Made by a program: the position numbers and the translations under genes
From: Desulfotomaculaceae bacterium
GTDB taxonomy: Bacteria > Bacillota > Desulfotomaculia > Desulfotomaculales > Pelotomaculaceae
Reading direction: 5' to 3'
DNA length: 60,449 bases
NCBI GenBank assembly: GCA_028702695.1
Contig: JAQVOH010000007.1
Span: forward strand, 1,253-61,701
The notes under the pieces: generated by a model
Database searches by the model: none
What the model saw: only the letters and a program-made list of their open reading frames with translations
Told to the model about the DNA's origin: nothing
In this document: positions 9,077 to 18,753 of the stretch, piece by piece
Layout: each line of letters opens with the position of its first letter
How positions within the stretch are numbered: the first letter of the stretch is position 1

Positions 9077-9110
9077 TTAAACGTGTTAAACTTTTAAGGA
9101 GGGTACGGCC

Positions 9111-9587
9111 TTGTTCAAAATTGGAGATAAAGTGGTGTACCCGATGCACGGTGCGGGAGTCATCGAGGCCATCGAGGAAAAGGAAGTCCTCGGGGAAAGG
9201 CGGCAGTATTATATACTGCGTCTCCCTGTCGGCGATATGAAGGTGATGATTCCGATCAACAACGGTGCAGGCGTTGGACTTAGGGAAGTCATCGACTCGG
9301 AAGGTGTCCAGGAAGTCTTGCAGATCCTGCGCCAGCAGTCTTCGGCCATGTCTCCCAATTGGAACCGGAGGTACCGAGCCAACCTTGAAAAAATAAAGAG
9401 TGGTAATGTCTTTGAGGTTGCTGAGGTAGTGCGCAATTTGATTAAGAGGGACCGTGAAAAAGGGCTTTCCTCGGGTGAGAGAAAAATGCTGGAGAATGCC
9501 AGGCAGATTTTAATCAGCGAACTGGTTCTAGCTACAGAGTTGGAAGAGGATAAAGCACAATCGATGCTTGACGGTGCCTTCGCCTAA
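9111..9587 (+). CDS. CarD/CdnL-family RNA polymerase-binding regulator
   Basis: A 158-residue protein starting FKIGDKVVYPMHGAGVIEAI, the RNA polymerase interacting domain shared by CarD, CdnL and the TRCF RID. The C-terminal half is helical and DNA-binding in the family. Such proteins contact the RNAP beta subunit and stabilise open complexes. The TTG start has AAGGAGGG seven bases upstream. Two strong promoters precede it and a terminator follows, so it is a self-contained, highly expressed unit ahead of yacL, as in other Firmicutes. Confidence 0.93.
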   Translation: MFKIGDKVVYPMHGAGVIEAIEEKEVLGERRQYYILRLPVGDMKVMIPINNGAGVGLREVIDSEGVQEVLQILRQQSSAMSPNWNRRYRANLEKIKSGNVFEVAEVVRNLIKRDREKGLSSGERKMLENARQILISELVLATELEEDKAQSMLDGAFA

Positions 9588-9589
9588 TG

Positions 9590-9620
9590 GCGCCAGGTTA
9601 AACTGGCGCTTTATTTTTTA
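9590..9620 (+). terminator. Terminator after carD
   Basis: GCGCCAG-GTTAAA-CTGGCGC hairpin followed by TTTATTTTTT, three bases after the stop codon. Confidence 0.9.
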
Positions 9621-9737
9621 CATATTGCTAAAACCCCATTATTTTTGCTTGATGTGCTATTCCTGAAACAAATATAATAGAGTCATATAAAACAAGTTAT
9701 AATATCGTTAAATTAGAGAGGGGGTGAAAAAAAGACA

Positions 9738-10877
9738 GTGAAAAAAGCAGTTTATTTTATCTTATTGGCTGCTTTTACTGGATCTGGTGTGGCTTGTGGC
9801 TTTTTCCTGGTTAACAGCGGCTTCGTTGCCTTCTTAACTGATCTGCCTCAGCATTTCAGGCTAGGGGTGATGGGCTTATCGACTCTGATTGGCCTGCTGG
9901 CCGGGATACTGCTGGCTCGTCCACTCATGACCGGGGCAGTGCGCTTGACTGTAGTTATCGAGCAGTACCTGCAGCGGACCCCGACCCAGGATCTGGTCAT
10001 GGGCTCGGTTGGTTTGATTATGGGACTTATAATTGCCAATTTAATAGGGAATCTCCTGTCCTTTTTGGGGCTTATCGGTAAAGTGTTGTGGATTGTGATT
10101 ACGCTACTATTATCTTACCTGGGCTTAAGCATTGGCATTAAAAAGCGCGAAGAACTCCTGGCGCTGTTTGCCAGTTTCCCTAAGTTTGGCAAGGATCGCG
10201 CTTTAAAGTCCGAGCTAAAGGCAGGGCATTTTAAAATCCTGGATACCAGCGTGATTATTGACGGACGGATTGCCGAGTTATGCGAAAGCGGTTTTATCGA
10301 GGGAATCATGCTTATTCCCGCCTTTGTGCTGGAAGAGCTGCGTCATATAGCCGACTCTCCCGACCTTTTGAAAAGGAACCGGGGCAGGCGTGGCCTGGAT
10401 ATTCTCAATAAGATGAGGAAAGATGCTGATATAAAGGTCCAGATATATGACAACAACCGGGGCTTGGAAGATGTTGCCGAAGTAGATACCAAACTGGTCA
10501 AGCTCGGTCAAAAACTAGGCGGCAAAATCATCACCAACGACTATAACCTGAACAAAGTTGCTGAACTGCACGGCGTTAAGGTGCTCAATATCAATGAACT
10601 GGCCAACGCCGTGAAGCCGGTTGTTCTGCCGGGCGAAGAAATGATCGTTCAGTTGGTCAAAGATGGGAAAGAAATAGGCCAGGGGGTTGCCTACCTGGAT
10701 GACGGTACCATGATCGTGGTGGACAACGGCAAACGCTACATGAACCAGACTATCTCTGTACTGGTTACCAGCGTTCTCCAGACTGCCGCCGGGCGGATGA
10801 TTTTTGCCAAGCCCAAGTTTGAAAGACGAGGTGACGCTGGACAAGCTCACCTGGGTGAGGTGAACGCCATTGGTTAA
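9738..10877 (+). CDS. yacL: PIN/TRAM-domain membrane protein YacL
   Basis: A 379-residue protein with four hydrophobic segments in residues 1-130, a PIN nuclease-like domain beginning KILDTSVIIDGRIAEL (first catalytic Asp) and a C-terminal TRAM RNA-binding domain (GEEMIVQLVKDGKEIGQGV). Family members are predicted membrane-tethered ribonucleases of uncertain target. The GTG start is the only good in-frame choice; the nearest Shine-Dalgarno (AGAGAGGGGG) is rather far. It overlaps ispD by 8 bp, which makes it the head of the ispDF group. Confidence 0.92.
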   Translation: MKKAVYFILLAAFTGSGVACGFFLVNSGFVAFLTDLPQHFRLGVMGLSTLIGLLAGILLARPLMTGAVRLTVVIEQYLQRTPTQDLVMGSVGLIMGLIIANLIGNLLSFLGLIGKVLWIVITLLLSYLGLSIGIKKREELLALFASFPKFGKDRALKSELKAGHFKILDTSVIIDGRIAELCESGFIEGIMLIPAFVLEELRHIADSPDLLKRNRGRRGLDILNKMRKDADIKVQIYDNNRGLEDVAEVDTKLVKLGQKLGGKIITNDYNLNKVAELHGVKVLNINELANAVKPVVLPGEEMIVQLVKDGKEIGQGVAYLDDGTMIVVDNGKRYMNQTISVLVTSVLQTAAGRMIFAKPKFERRGDAGQAHLGEVNAIG

Positions 10878-11580
10878 GGTTGCGGCGGTGGTGCCTGCCG
10901 CCGGCTGCGGGCACCGGATGGGGTCGGACATAAAGAAGCAGTTTCTTACTCTGGCCGGGGTTCCCATACTGGGGTACGTATTAAGAATTCTTGAAGCCAG
11001 CCTGTCGGTGCAGGCTATAGTGTTAGCGGTAGGCGAAGGTGAAGAGGAATATTGCCGCCAGGCTGTAGTTGAAAAGCTGGGGCTCAGAAAAATAGCAGCC
11101 ATCGTGCACGGTGGAAAAGAGCGCCAGGATTCCGTTTACAGCGGCCTCCTGGCGCTTGCGCCTGATACGGATATTGTAGTTATACATGACGGAGTCCGTC
11201 CCCTGTTGCGCGACGAAAACCTGGAGATGGTGATCGGGGCCGCCATGCAATATGGCGCTGCAACCTGTGCCGTGCCTGTCAAGGATACGGTTAAACTGGC
11301 CCAGGCAGACAGTTTTGTGGCTGAAACCCTGCCCAGAGACAGGCTGTGGTTGACCCAGACCCCGCAGGCTTTCCGTTACGAGGCTATTCTTAACGCGCAC
11401 CGCTGTGCCCGGGAGGCTAACTTCAGGGCCACGGACGACGCAGCGTTGGTGGAAAGGCTGGGAATGACGGTGAAATTGGTGTACGGAAATTACCAGAATA
11501 TCAAAATTACAACCCCCGAGGACCTGGTCGTGGCTTCCGCCCTGCTCAAGGCTGCGCAGGCAGGGGGTGACCAACAATGA
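10870..11580 (+). CDS. ispD: 2-C-methyl-D-erythritol 4-phosphate cytidylyltransferase
   Basis: A 236-residue enzyme that joins CTP to MEP in the non-mevalonate isoprenoid pathway. The N-terminal [19 protein letters not shown] is the CTP-binding loop, and HDGVRPLL and DTVK lie further on, as in the family. It starts at TTG inside the last codons of yacL with GAGG nine bases upstream. Its stop overlaps the ispF start (ATGA), so the two enzymes are translationally coupled. Confidence 0.96.
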   Translation: MVKVAAVVPAAGCGHRMGSDIKKQFLTLAGVPILGYVLRILEASLSVQAIVLAVGEGEEEYCRQAVVEKLGLRKIAAIVHGGKERQDSVYSGLLALAPDTDIVVIHDGVRPLLRDENLEMVIGAAMQYGAATCAVPVKDTVKLAQADSFVAETLPRDRLWLTQTPQAFRYEAILNAHRCAREANFRATDDAALVERLGMTVKLVYGNYQNIKITTPEDLVVASALLKAAQAGGDQQ

Positions 11581-12050
11581 GGATAGGGTTTGGCTATGAC
11601 GTCCACAAACTGGTCGAAGGAAGGCCGCTGGTGCTGGGAGGAGTCAAGATCCCTTATGAGAAGGGGCTTTTGGGGTACTCTGACGCGGATGTACTAGTGC
11701 ATGCGGTGATGGACGCCCTGCTTGGCGCCGCCGGGGCCGGTGACATCGGTCGCCATTTCCCGGATACGGATGCCCGATATAAAGGAATAAACAGCCTGAT
11801 CCTGTTGTCAAAGGTAGGTGAAGTGCTGAACGAAAAGGGTTTCACAGTGGGTAATATAGACGCTGTGCTCGTAGCCCAGAAGCCTAAACTGGCCCCCTAT
11901 ATGGAAGAAATGGAATTTCAGCTGGCACAAGCTTTGGAAATTAATACTGACAGGGTTAACGTGAAGGCCACGACGACCGAAGGGCTGGGCTTTACCGGTA
12001 CCGGCGAGGGGATTGCCGCTTATGGTACGGCACTCATTTACCAAGGATAA
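11577..12050 (+). CDS. ispF: 2-C-methyl-D-erythritol 2,4-cyclodiphosphate synthase
   Basis: A 157-residue trimeric enzyme that cyclises CDP-ME 2-phosphate to MEcPP in the MEP pathway. The metal ligands Asp8 and His10 are in GFGYDVHKL, and the SDADVLVHA and [11 protein letters not shown] motifs follow. The C-terminal [17 protein letters not shown] is typical. It is coupled to ispD through an ATGA overlap. About 180 bp of noncoding DNA with a promoter separates it from gltX. Confidence 0.97.
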   Translation: MRIGFGYDVHKLVEGRPLVLGGVKIPYEKGLLGYSDADVLVHAVMDALLGAAGAGDIGRHFPDTDARYKGINSLILLSKVGEVLNEKGFTVGNIDAVLVAQKPKLAPYMEEMEFQLAQALEINTDRVNVKATTTEGLGFTGTGEGIAAYGTALIYQG

Positions 12051-12125
12051 GTTCCTTGCCATATGGAATAGGGGCTTCAGACGGTGTGAAACTCAGTCGT
12101 ACGAAGGCCTATAGGTTCAAAAGAG

Positions 12126-12155
12126 TTGCTTGCTGGATAAAACAGGTGTTATAAT
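12126..12155 (+). promoter_or_regulatory. gltX promoter
   Basis: TTGCTT (12126-12131), 18 bp, TATAAT (12150-12155). I looked for a T-box leader between it and gltX and saw none. Confidence 0.65.
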
Positions 12156-12232
12156 AAGCTACGATAAAAAGGGTCATTAGAACAGCCTAAAGTAAGATTT
12201 CGGGCTGGTTGGCGCCTTAAGGGGGAACCATT

Positions 12233-13696
12233 TTGTTGCCGGTACGAGTCCGTTTTGCGCCGAGTCCTACCGGTCCCTTTCATATCGGAGGGGCCAGATC
12301 GGCGTTGTTTAACTGGCTTTTTGCCCGCCGCTACGGGGGCACTTTAATAGTCCGGATCGAAGATACCGATTTGGAGCGTTCTACACGGGAATCCGAGGAG
12401 AATATTCTCAATGCCCTGCGCTGGCTCGGCCTGGACTGGGATGAGGGGATCCAGGTGGGTGGGCCCAATGAGCCTTACCGCCAGACGGAAAGGCTGGACC
12501 TTTACCGCCGGTATGCCGGCGCGTTAATGGAAAGCGGCCAGGCATACCGTTGTTATTGCACAGAGGAAGAACTGGCAGCCGAGCGGGAAGAGCTTTTGGC
12601 AAAAGGTGAGATGGTCCGCTATATGGGCCGCTGCCGCAACCTCACGCCGGAGGATCGCGCCTCCCTGGAGGCGGCGGGGCGAAAGCCCGTAATACGCTTC
12701 CGGGTGCCAGAAGACCATATCATTAAGGTCAACGACCTTGTCCGTGGGGAAGTTTCTTTTGAATGCAGCGGAATCGGCGATTTTATCATTGTAAAATCAG
12801 ATGGCATTCCCACCTACAATTTCGCGGTGGTTATAGATGATCATACCATGTCGATCAGTCACGTGATCAGAGCCGAGGAACACTTGTCGAACACACCCCG
12901 CCAGATTTTGATTTTTGAAGCGCTGGGCTGGCAGACGCCTGAGTTTGCCCATGTGTCGTTGATTTTAGGCCAGGATCGCAGCAAGATGAGCAAGCGCCAC
13001 GGCGCTACCGCTATTGAGCAGTACCAGGCCAAGGGCTACCTGCCCGAGGCCCTGGTTAACTTTCTGGCCCTGCTGGGCTGGTCTCCCGGGGGAGAAGAAG
13101 AGGTTTTTTCTCTGGAACAGCTGATGGAGCAGTTTTCTCTCGAACGGGTTTCCAAAAGTCCCGCCGTTTTTGATCTCGATAAACTCAACTGGCTCAACGG
13201 GCATTATATTCGTACCACTTCCCTGGAACGGATTACGGAGTTGGCCATACCATATTTAGAAAAGGCGGGATACATTAGTTCACCGCTGACGTCTAAGAAG
13301 TATGAGTGGGTTACACTGGTGGTTGCCTTAGTACGGGATTATTTGAACTGTCTGGAGGAAATAACAGACCACGCCGCTATTTTCTTTACTGACAAAGTTG
13401 CCATAGAAGAAGATGAAGCTAAAGAGATCATGGCCGGTGACCAGGTCCCGGCTGTTTTGAAAGCGCTCAACGCCAAGGTAATCAGTGGTCCGCCCCTCAC
13501 CGAAGCGGGCGCCAAACTTCTGCTCAAGGAAGTCGGCAAAGAGCTGGGCGTTAAAGGTAAACAAATATTTATGCCGATCCGGGTGGCGCTCACCGGAAAA
13601 ACCCACGGACCAGATTTAAACCGGACCATGACCATCCTGGGCCAAAATGGTGTCGCCGCGCGTTTGGAACAGGCGATCATGGGACGCGGAAAGTAA
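12233..13696 (+). CDS. gltX: Glutamyl-tRNA synthetase
   Basis: A 487-residue class I synthetase. The HIGH signature appears as HIGG at residues 17-20 after [10 protein letters not shown], and KMSKR at 251-255. It charges tRNA-Glu and, in organisms without glutaminyl-tRNA synthetase, also tRNA-Gln for later amidation. The start is one of two adjacent TTG codons, with a GGGGG site upstream. The C-terminal anticodon-binding domain is complete. It leads the gltX-cysE-cysS group, although a repeat-bearing 100-bp gap separates it from cysE. Confidence 0.97.
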   Translation: MLPVRVRFAPSPTGPFHIGGARSALFNWLFARRYGGTLIVRIEDTDLERSTRESEENILNALRWLGLDWDEGIQVGGPNEPYRQTERLDLYRRYAGALMESGQAYRCYCTEEELAAEREELLAKGEMVRYMGRCRNLTPEDRASLEAAGRKPVIRFRVPEDHIIKVNDLVRGEVSFECSGIGDFIIVKSDGIPTYNFAVVIDDHTMSISHVIRAEEHLSNTPRQILIFEALGWQTPEFAHVSLILGQDRSKMSKRHGATAIEQYQAKGYLPEALVNFLALLGWSPGGEEEVFSLEQLMEQFSLERVSKSPAVFDLDKLNWLNGHYIRTTSLERITELAIPYLEKAGYISSPLTSKKYEWVTLVVALVRDYLNCLEEITDHAAIFFTDKVAIEEDEAKEIMAGDQVPAVLKALNAKVISGPPLTEAGAKLLLKEVGKELGVKGKQIFMPIRVALTGKTHGPDLNRTMTILGQNGVAARLEQAIMGRGK

Positions 13697-13698
13697 AA

Positions 13699-13727
13699 GG
13701 AAGCAAGAGAACCGTCCCCCTGCTTCC
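13699..13727. repeat. Palindromic repeat with GGAAGCA stems
   Basis: GGAAGCA (13699-13705), core AGAGAACCGTCCCCC, TGCTTCC (13721-13727). One unit of the dispersed GAACCGTCCCC family, placed three bases after the gltX stop. Confidence 0.85.
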
Positions 13728-13730
13728 CCG

Positions 13731-13792
13731 TCTCACGAACAAAATATACCCACTTCTTACTTCTAACTTCTCACATCTCAATAAGGGGGTAT
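13731..13792. repeat. Pyrimidine-rich intergenic array before cysE
   Basis: TATACCCAC followed by repeated TTCT(T)AC/TCTCAC-type units, ending CATCTCAATAAGGGGG, which supplies the cysE ribosome-binding site. A right-half member of the spacer family also found in the ribosomal superoperon. Confidence 0.6.
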
Positions 13793-13799
13793 AGTCATC

Positions 13800-14537
13800 A
13801 TGTTCGAGCGACTGCGTAAGGATATCAGGGCTGTGATGGAGCGGGATCCCGCTGCCACATCCGTGCTGGAGGTGGTCCTGTGCTATCCCGGTCTCCACGC
13901 TATTCTTATGCACAGGGTTTCGCACGGTTTTTATCGCCGGGGCTGGTTTGTTACTGCCCGGCTCATTTCCCAGTTGGCCCGCTTTCTGACCGGCATCGAG
14001 ATTCACCCAGGCGCCAAGATTGGAGAAGGTTTTTTCATTGACCACGGCTCAGGCGTTGTTATCGGTGAGACTGCTGAAATCGGTGACAATGTAACCCTCT
14101 ACCAGGGGGTTACGCTAGGTGGTACGGGCAAGGAAAAAGGCAAAAGGCATCCCACTATCGGCAACAATGTAATGGTCAGCACCGGCGCCAAGGTTCTTGG
14201 CTCCTTTAAGGTCGGTGACAATGTCAGGATCGGCGCCGGTTCTGTGGTTTTAAAGGCCGTACCCCCCGAGTGCACCGTGGTCGGAGTTCCCGGCAAGATC
14301 GTAGCTCAAAACGGCCAGAGAGTAGTTCTCCTGCAGGCACCCGGTGAGGTAAACCTGCACCATGATCAGCTTCCCGACCCAGTTACAGACGTGCTTACAT
14401 GTATGCATAAGAGTATAGAGAGGTTGGAAAAGCGGGTCAGAGAACTGGAGGACCAGAATCTTCAACTGGCAGGCCTGCACCGGGAAGAACTGACGGGCTG
14501 CCAAGAAAGGTGTTTCTTAACCGATGGAAATCTATAA
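13800..14537 (+). CDS. cysE: Serine O-acetyltransferase
   Basis: A 245-residue enzyme that acetylates L-serine with acetyl-CoA, the first step of cysteine synthesis. The left-handed beta-helix is clear from residue about 65 on: [20 protein letters not shown] with the catalytic His, [14 protein letters not shown], and hexapeptide repeats to VVGVPGKIV. The last 40 residues are a helical tail. It overlaps cysS by 14 bp, linking cysteine supply to its charging onto tRNA. Confidence 0.96.
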   Translation: MFERLRKDIRAVMERDPAATSVLEVVLCYPGLHAILMHRVSHGFYRRGWFVTARLISQLARFLTGIEIHPGAKIGEGFFIDHGSGVVIGETAEIGDNVTLYQGVTLGGTGKEKGKRHPTIGNNVMVSTGAKVLGSFKVGDNVRIGAGSVVLKAVPPECTVVGVPGKIVAQNGQRVVLLQAPGEVNLHHDQLPDPVTDVLTCMHKSIERLEKRVRELEDQNLQLAGLHREELTGCQERCFLTDGNL

Positions 14538-15999
14538 CACCCTGACTAGGCGGAAAGATACCTTCCAACCGAGAGACCCGGGCCGGGTCGGTATGTATGT
14601 CTGCGGGCCCACGACCTATAACTATGTGCACCTCGGCAATGCCAGACCACTGGTCTTTTTTGACACGCTACGGCGGTATTTTGATTACAGAGGCTACGAG
14701 GTAGTCTACGTCCAGAACTTCACCGATGTTGACGACAAGATTATCAACCGTGCCAGGGAGCAGGGGGAAGACCCCCTTGTTTTCTCCCATATGTATATTA
14801 ATGAATATTTTAAAGACGCCGACGCGCTTAACGTCCGCCGGGCAGATCAGCACCCCAAGGTTTCGGAGCATATCCCCGATATCATTGAGACTGTTGAAAC
14901 GCTGATCAAAAACGGCTCTGCTTATGAAGTGGATGGGGACGTTTATTTTGCAGTGCGTAAGTTTGAGCCTTACGGCAGGCTTTCCGGCCGTACCTTCGAT
15001 GACATGCAGGCCGGCGCCCGCGTGGATGTGGATACCCGAAAGCATGACCCCATGGATTTTGCCCTTTGGAAGGCTGCCAAGCCTGGTGAGCCGTCCTGGG
15101 ACAGTCCTTGGGGGCCGGGTCGCCCGGGTTGGCACATCGAGTGCTCGGTTATGTCGCAGAAATACCTTGGGACAAACTTTGATATTCATGGCGGAGGCAG
15201 CGACCTGATCTTTCCCCACCATGAAAATGAAATAGCCCAAGCTGAAGCAGCAACTGGTGAACCTTTTGTCCGCTACTGGCTGCACAACGGCTTTATTACC
15301 GTAAATGATGAGAAGATGTCCAAATCGTTGGGTAACTTCTTTCTGGTCAGGGATATTCTGGCCAAATTTTCACCGGAAGTAGTACGGTTTTTCCTCCTCT
15401 CCACCCATTACCGCAGCCCCCTCGACTTTGCCGATGAAAACCTGGTTTCTGCCGGGAAAGGGCTGGAAAGGATCAAGACCAGCCTCCGGCTATTGACCGA
15501 AGCCCTGGAAAGAAAGGGCGGAGATCCCACTACCCAGTCTGTTTCCGGATGGGCGCAAGACTTAACAGCCTCCCTTGAAAAGCTGAAAGCAGCCTTTGAG
15601 ACAGCCATGGACGATGACATCAATACGGCTCTGGCCATTGGAATCATCTTTGACCTGGCCAGAGAGGTCAACACTGCTGTCCAGAAGGCGGGAAGCGAGG
15701 TTTCCGGCCCAGATCGGGAGGCTCTCCGCCGCGCTATGGCTCTGTTCCAGGATTTTAACGGGGTAATGGGAATTTTTAAGGTTGAACCACAAAGCGGCAG
15801 AATACTTTTCGATACAGATACAGACGGTAGTGATGGTTCCAGCCTGGCGGAAGGGCTAATCAACCTGATTATCGAGATCCGGCAAGAGGCCCGTAAGAAG
15901 AAAGACTGGGCAGTCGCCGACCGTCTCAGGGACGGTTTGAAAGAACTTGGCGTGGTCCTTGAGGATACTCCCCAGGGCATCCGCTGGAAGAAGCAATGA
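14524..15999 (+). CDS. cysS: Cysteinyl-tRNA synthetase
   Basis: A 491-residue class I synthetase. Zinc ligand Cys27 lies in [10 protein letters not shown], the HIGH-equivalent is HLGN, the zinc site continues at GWHIECSVM and HHENE, and KMSKS is at 264-268. It charges tRNA-Cys. The start ATG lies within the end of cysE. Its stop overlaps the mrnC start as ATGA, the same arrangement as in Bacillus. Confidence 0.97.
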   Translation: MEIYNTLTRRKDTFQPRDPGRVGMYVCGPTTYNYVHLGNARPLVFFDTLRRYFDYRGYEVVYVQNFTDVDDKIINRAREQGEDPLVFSHMYINEYFKDADALNVRRADQHPKVSEHIPDIIETVETLIKNGSAYEVDGDVYFAVRKFEPYGRLSGRTFDDMQAGARVDVDTRKHDPMDFALWKAAKPGEPSWDSPWGPGRPGWHIECSVMSQKYLGTNFDIHGGGSDLIFPHHENEIAQAEAATGEPFVRYWLHNGFITVNDEKMSKSLGNFFLVRDILAKFSPEVVRFFLLSTHYRSPLDFADENLVSAGKGLERIKTSLRLLTEALERKGGDPTTQSVSGWAQDLTASLEKLKAAFETAMDDDINTALAIGIIFDLAREVNTAVQKAGSEVSGPDREALRRAMALFQDFNGVMGIFKVEPQSGRILFDTDTDGSDGSSLAEGLINLIIEIRQEARKKKDWAVADRLRDGLKELGVVLEDTPQGIRWKKQ

Positions 16000-16394
16000 T
16001 ACATTTGAAAAATGTTCAACCAGGCGAACTCCCGGCACTGGTACTGGCTTATGTCGGGGACGCCGTCTATGAATTGGCCGTAAGAACCCACCTGGTCAGC
16101 AGCGGGATTGTAAGGGTCAACCGGCTGCATGACGAGGCTGTAAAATATGTACATGCGAAAGCCCAGGCTAAGTTGGTCAGGGAACTGGAAGGGCTCCTCA
16201 CCGAGGAAGAAACAGCGGTAATCCGCCGTGGCCGTAACGCCAAGTCTTCGCATACCCCGCGCAGCGCTGATGTAATAGATTACCGTCACAGCACAGCGTT
16301 TGAATGCCTGATTGGCTATCTTTACCTCAAAGGCGACACCAGCCGCCTGGAGGAGCTCCTGGCCCTGGCGCTAGAAATGGGAAGTGAAAAATGA
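15996..16394 (+). CDS. mrnC: Mini-ribonuclease III
   Basis: A 132-residue dimeric RNase III-like nuclease without a double-stranded RNA-binding domain. LAYVGDAVYELAVR carries the acidic metal-binding site, and RRGRNAK and FECLIGYLYL follow as in the family. It matures the 3' and 5' ends of 23S rRNA. It is coupled to cysS by an ATGA overlap. Confidence 0.95.
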   Translation: MIHLKNVQPGELPALVLAYVGDAVYELAVRTHLVSSGIVRVNRLHDEAVKYVHAKAQAKLVRELEGLLTEEETAVIRRGRNAKSSHTPRSADVIDYRHSTAFECLIGYLYLKGDTSRLEELLALALEMGSEK

Positions 16395-16475
16395 ATTGGG
16401 ACGTGGTGCAAATTTATCGCACAAAGGCCCTATAGGAGTACAAAAACTTCCCCACGACGCACGACCCACGATTTG
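16388..16475. repeat. Composite intergenic repeat between mrnC and thyX
   Basis: It reads GGGACGTG, then the palindrome GTGCAAATTTATCGCAC (16406-16422), then AAAGGCCCTATAGGAG, then CCCCACGACGCACGACCCACG. This is the modular order seen again at 47247 and 56593. Confidence 0.6.
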
Positions 16476-16491
16476 AATTGAGGTGTTTAGC

Positions 16492-17232
16492 ATGGGTGTT
16501 AAAAAATTAAGCGTTAGCCTTTTAAAATACACCCCCAGTCCTGAAGAAGCTATCGCTATGGGGGCTAAGCTTTGTTACTCGCCGGCGGGACTAGAGGAAC
16601 TGAAGCGAGGGATTGAAGCAAGGGCTCAAGATTCTTTTTTGGAGCGACTACTCGACTCCGGACACCTCTCTCCAATAGAGCACGCCAGTTTTACCTTTGG
16701 CATCGAGGGCGTCTCACGCAGCCTCTTGGCCCAGATTACTCGTCACCGCATAGCTAGTTTCAGTGTCAAATCGCAGCGCTATGTCTCGGAGGTAAGCGCC
16801 CAAAATGAGGACGGAGTATTTGGCTATATCGTGCCACCGCGCATAGAAGCGCTCGGTCCGGGGGCCGTTTTGGTGTTTAAGGAACAGATGAAGCAGGTGC
16901 AGGAGTGGTATGATTTCTGGGTGGACAAGCTCGGAGAACACGGTGCGTCCACCTATGAGGATGCCCGCTTCGTTTTGCCCAACGCGGCCGAGACGAAGAT
17001 GCTGGTAACCATGAATGCCCGCGAACTGCTTCACTTTTTTTCACTGCGCTGCTGCAGCAGGGCCCAGTGGGAAATCAGGGCTCTGGCTATTGAGATGCTG
17101 CGCCTGGTCAAGCAGGTGGCGCCGGTTATTTTTCGTGATGCCGGGCCAGGTTGTGTCAAGGGACCCTGTCCGGAGGGTAAAATGAGCTGTGGTAAAATCG
17201 GCGAGGTCAGGGAACAATTTAAGAAGCTTTAG
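16492..17232 (+). CDS. thyX: Flavin-dependent thymidylate synthase
   Basis: A 246-residue enzyme that methylates dUMP to dTMP using methylenetetrahydrofolate, NADPH and FAD. The diagnostic RHRxxSxxxxSxR motif is complete at residues 84-96 (RHRIASFSVKSQR). ATG 16492 is chosen with GAGGTG six bases upstream. It is inserted between mrnC and rlmB, which adjoin in Bacillus. No thyA is visible in the window. Confidence 0.96.
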   Translation: MGVKKLSVSLLKYTPSPEEAIAMGAKLCYSPAGLEELKRGIEARAQDSFLERLLDSGHLSPIEHASFTFGIEGVSRSLLAQITRHRIASFSVKSQRYVSEVSAQNEDGVFGYIVPPRIEALGPGAVLVFKEQMKQVQEWYDFWVDKLGEHGASTYEDARFVLPNAAETKMLVTMNARELLHFFSLRCCSRAQWEIRALAIEMLRLVKQVAPVIFRDAGPGCVKGPCPEGKMSCGKIGEVREQFKKL

Positions 17233-17233
17233 G

Positions 17234-17260
17234 GTGTCAAGAGAACCGTTCCCCTGACAC
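17234..17260. repeat. Palindromic repeat with GTGTCA stems
   Basis: GTGTCA (17234-17239), core AGAGAACCGTTCCCC, TGACAC (17255-17260). Same core as the GGAAGCA copies but a different, still self-complementary stem. Confidence 0.8.
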
Positions 17261-17295
17261 TATGATAGATTGCATTTACAAAGGAGAGGCTTCGT

Positions 17296-18054
17296 CTGGA
17301 AGACGTCATTGCAGGACGCAACCCGGTCCGTGAAGCATTACGGTCCGGCCGCCCCATCAACAAAATATTAATTGCCGAAGGGTCTTTGTCCGGGCCTCTG
17401 TTGGAAATCTTCGGCGCGGCCAGGGAGAAAAATATCCCCGTGCAGAAGGTGGACCGGCAGCGGTTGGGTAAATTCGCCCCCGATGCTGCGCATCAGGGTG
17501 TGATTGCCCTGTCAGCCGCCAAAGAGTATGTGGAAATTGAAGACATCCTGGCCGGGGTCAGCCCCGGTGTGCCTCCGTTTCTGATCCTGCTGGATGAGAT
17601 TAACGACCCGCACAACCTTGGCGCAATCCTACGCACCTCTGACGCCGCTGGTGTGCACGGAGTGGTAATTCCCCGCCGGCGCTCTGCCCCCCTGACCCCA
17701 ACTGTAGCCAAGTCATCGGCGGGGGCGATTGAATATGTGCCGGTGGCCAGGGTCGCCAATATGCCTCAGACTATCGAAACGTTAAAAAAACAAGGCCTCT
17801 GGATGGTAGGCGCCGATCCGGAGGGACAGGAACTTTATTGGGACGCCCGCCTGGAGGGACCGCTTGGCCTGGTCATAGGCGGTGAGGACAAGGGCTTGGG
17901 CCGTCTGGTCAAGGAGCGGTGTGACATTCTGGTACGCCTGCCCATGTCCGGTCGTGTAAACTCATTGAATGCTTCGGTTGCAGCTGCCCTGCTGGCCTAT
18001 GAAGTAGTGCGCCAGAGGAGAATTGTCTTAAATGAAGGGTTTCCTAATCGTTGA
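17296..18054 (+). CDS. rlmB: 23S rRNA (guanosine-2'-O-)-methyltransferase RlmB family
   Basis: A SpoU-family methyltransferase of about 252 residues. The N-terminal substrate-binding domain begins EDVIAGRNPVREAL, and the knotted SPOUT motifs follow: EINDPHNLGAILRTSDAAG, GGEDKGLGRL and LPMSGRVNSLNASVAAA. The conserved N-terminus extends upstream of the first ATG/GTG/TTG (17386). In that frame the only start with a proper Shine-Dalgarno (AAGGAGAGG, 17281-17289) is CTG at 17296, so a CTG start is inferred. It overlaps the next gene by 23 bp. Confidence 0.85.
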   Translation: MEDVIAGRNPVREALRSGRPINKILIAEGSLSGPLLEIFGAAREKNIPVQKVDRQRLGKFAPDAAHQGVIALSAAKEYVEIEDILAGVSPGVPPFLILLDEINDPHNLGAILRTSDAAGVHGVVIPRRRSAPLTPTVAKSSAGAIEYVPVARVANMPQTIETLKKQGLWMVGADPEGQELYWDARLEGPLGLVIGGEDKGLGRLVKERCDILVRLPMSGRVNSLNASVAAALLAYEVVRQRRIVLNEGFPNR

Positions 18055-18547
18055 CGGTTATAACATTATTTATGCCTGGACCGAATTCGAAAAGAACAGG
18101 GAGTCCGGGCTGGATTACGCCAGGTCGAGACTGGTTTCTGTACTTGCAGACCACGCGGCTCTAACCGGATTGAAGGTTGTGGTCGTCTTCGATGCCCACC
18201 AGATTAAAGGCGGCGGTGAGAGAACTGAAGTAGTGGACGGGGTAGAAGTAATTTACACCCAGCAGGGTGAAACAGCTGACTCCCTGATCGAGCGCATGGT
18301 CGGCTCTTTTTTAGCAGACGGGGTGGCTGTATACGTAGCCACCGCGGACTGGGCTGAACAAGTGATCATTTTTGGCAGGGGAGCCTTTCGCCTGACCCCC
18401 GGCGAACTGCGTGAGCAGGTGCAACGGGCCAAGCAGGAAAGCAAGGTTCACTACCAGCAAAGTAAACCTGTGGATGCTTACCTGGAAAACCGTTTACTGG
18501 AAAAGGTGCGTGCTAAATTCGAACAATGGAGGCGGGGAAAGAGCTAG
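18032..18547 (+). CDS. rae1: NYN-domain endoribonuclease Rae1/YacP
   Basis: A 171-residue protein beginning LIVDGYNIIYAW, the NYN/PIN-like nuclease fold, with VVVVFDAHQIKGG and the later acidic residues of the site. The Bacillus homologue Rae1 enters the ribosomal A site and cuts mRNA during translation. The ATG lies inside the end of rlmB. The order rlmB-yacP-sigH matches Bacillus. Confidence 0.92.
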   Translation: MKGFLIVDGYNIIYAWTEFEKNRESGLDYARSRLVSVLADHAALTGLKVVVVFDAHQIKGGGERTEVVDGVEVIYTQQGETADSLIERMVGSFLADGVAVYVATADWAEQVIIFGRGAFRLTPGELREQVQRAKQESKVHYQQSKPVDAYLENRLLEKVRAKFEQWRRGKS

Positions 18548-18563
18548 GTCGTCCAATTTTACC

Positions 18564-18592
18564 TTGACGAGCTCCCACCGCTTCGTTATAAT
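18564..18592 (+). promoter_or_regulatory. sigH promoter
   Basis: TTGACG (18564-18569), 17 bp, TATAAT (18587-18592). A sigma-A type promoter with a leader of roughly 160 bp before the sigH start. Confidence 0.75.
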
Positions 18593-18753
18593 AAATTGTG
18601 GAACTTGACCGAAACTACACTACAACATATGCCTAGCCCCGTGGAAAGAAAAAGTGCATTCTGGGTTAAAGGCCTGGGCATTGTCAATTAACGAGGGTGA
18701 GGTTTTTTATTTTTTTTTCTCGTTGGTTAATCGGGAAAAAGAGGGGGAGAATA

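Noticed and set aside
12060-12232. T-box riboswitch before gltX (and before cysE-cysS)
   Set aside because: No T-box sequence or terminator/antiterminator pair could be found; only a promoter is visible.
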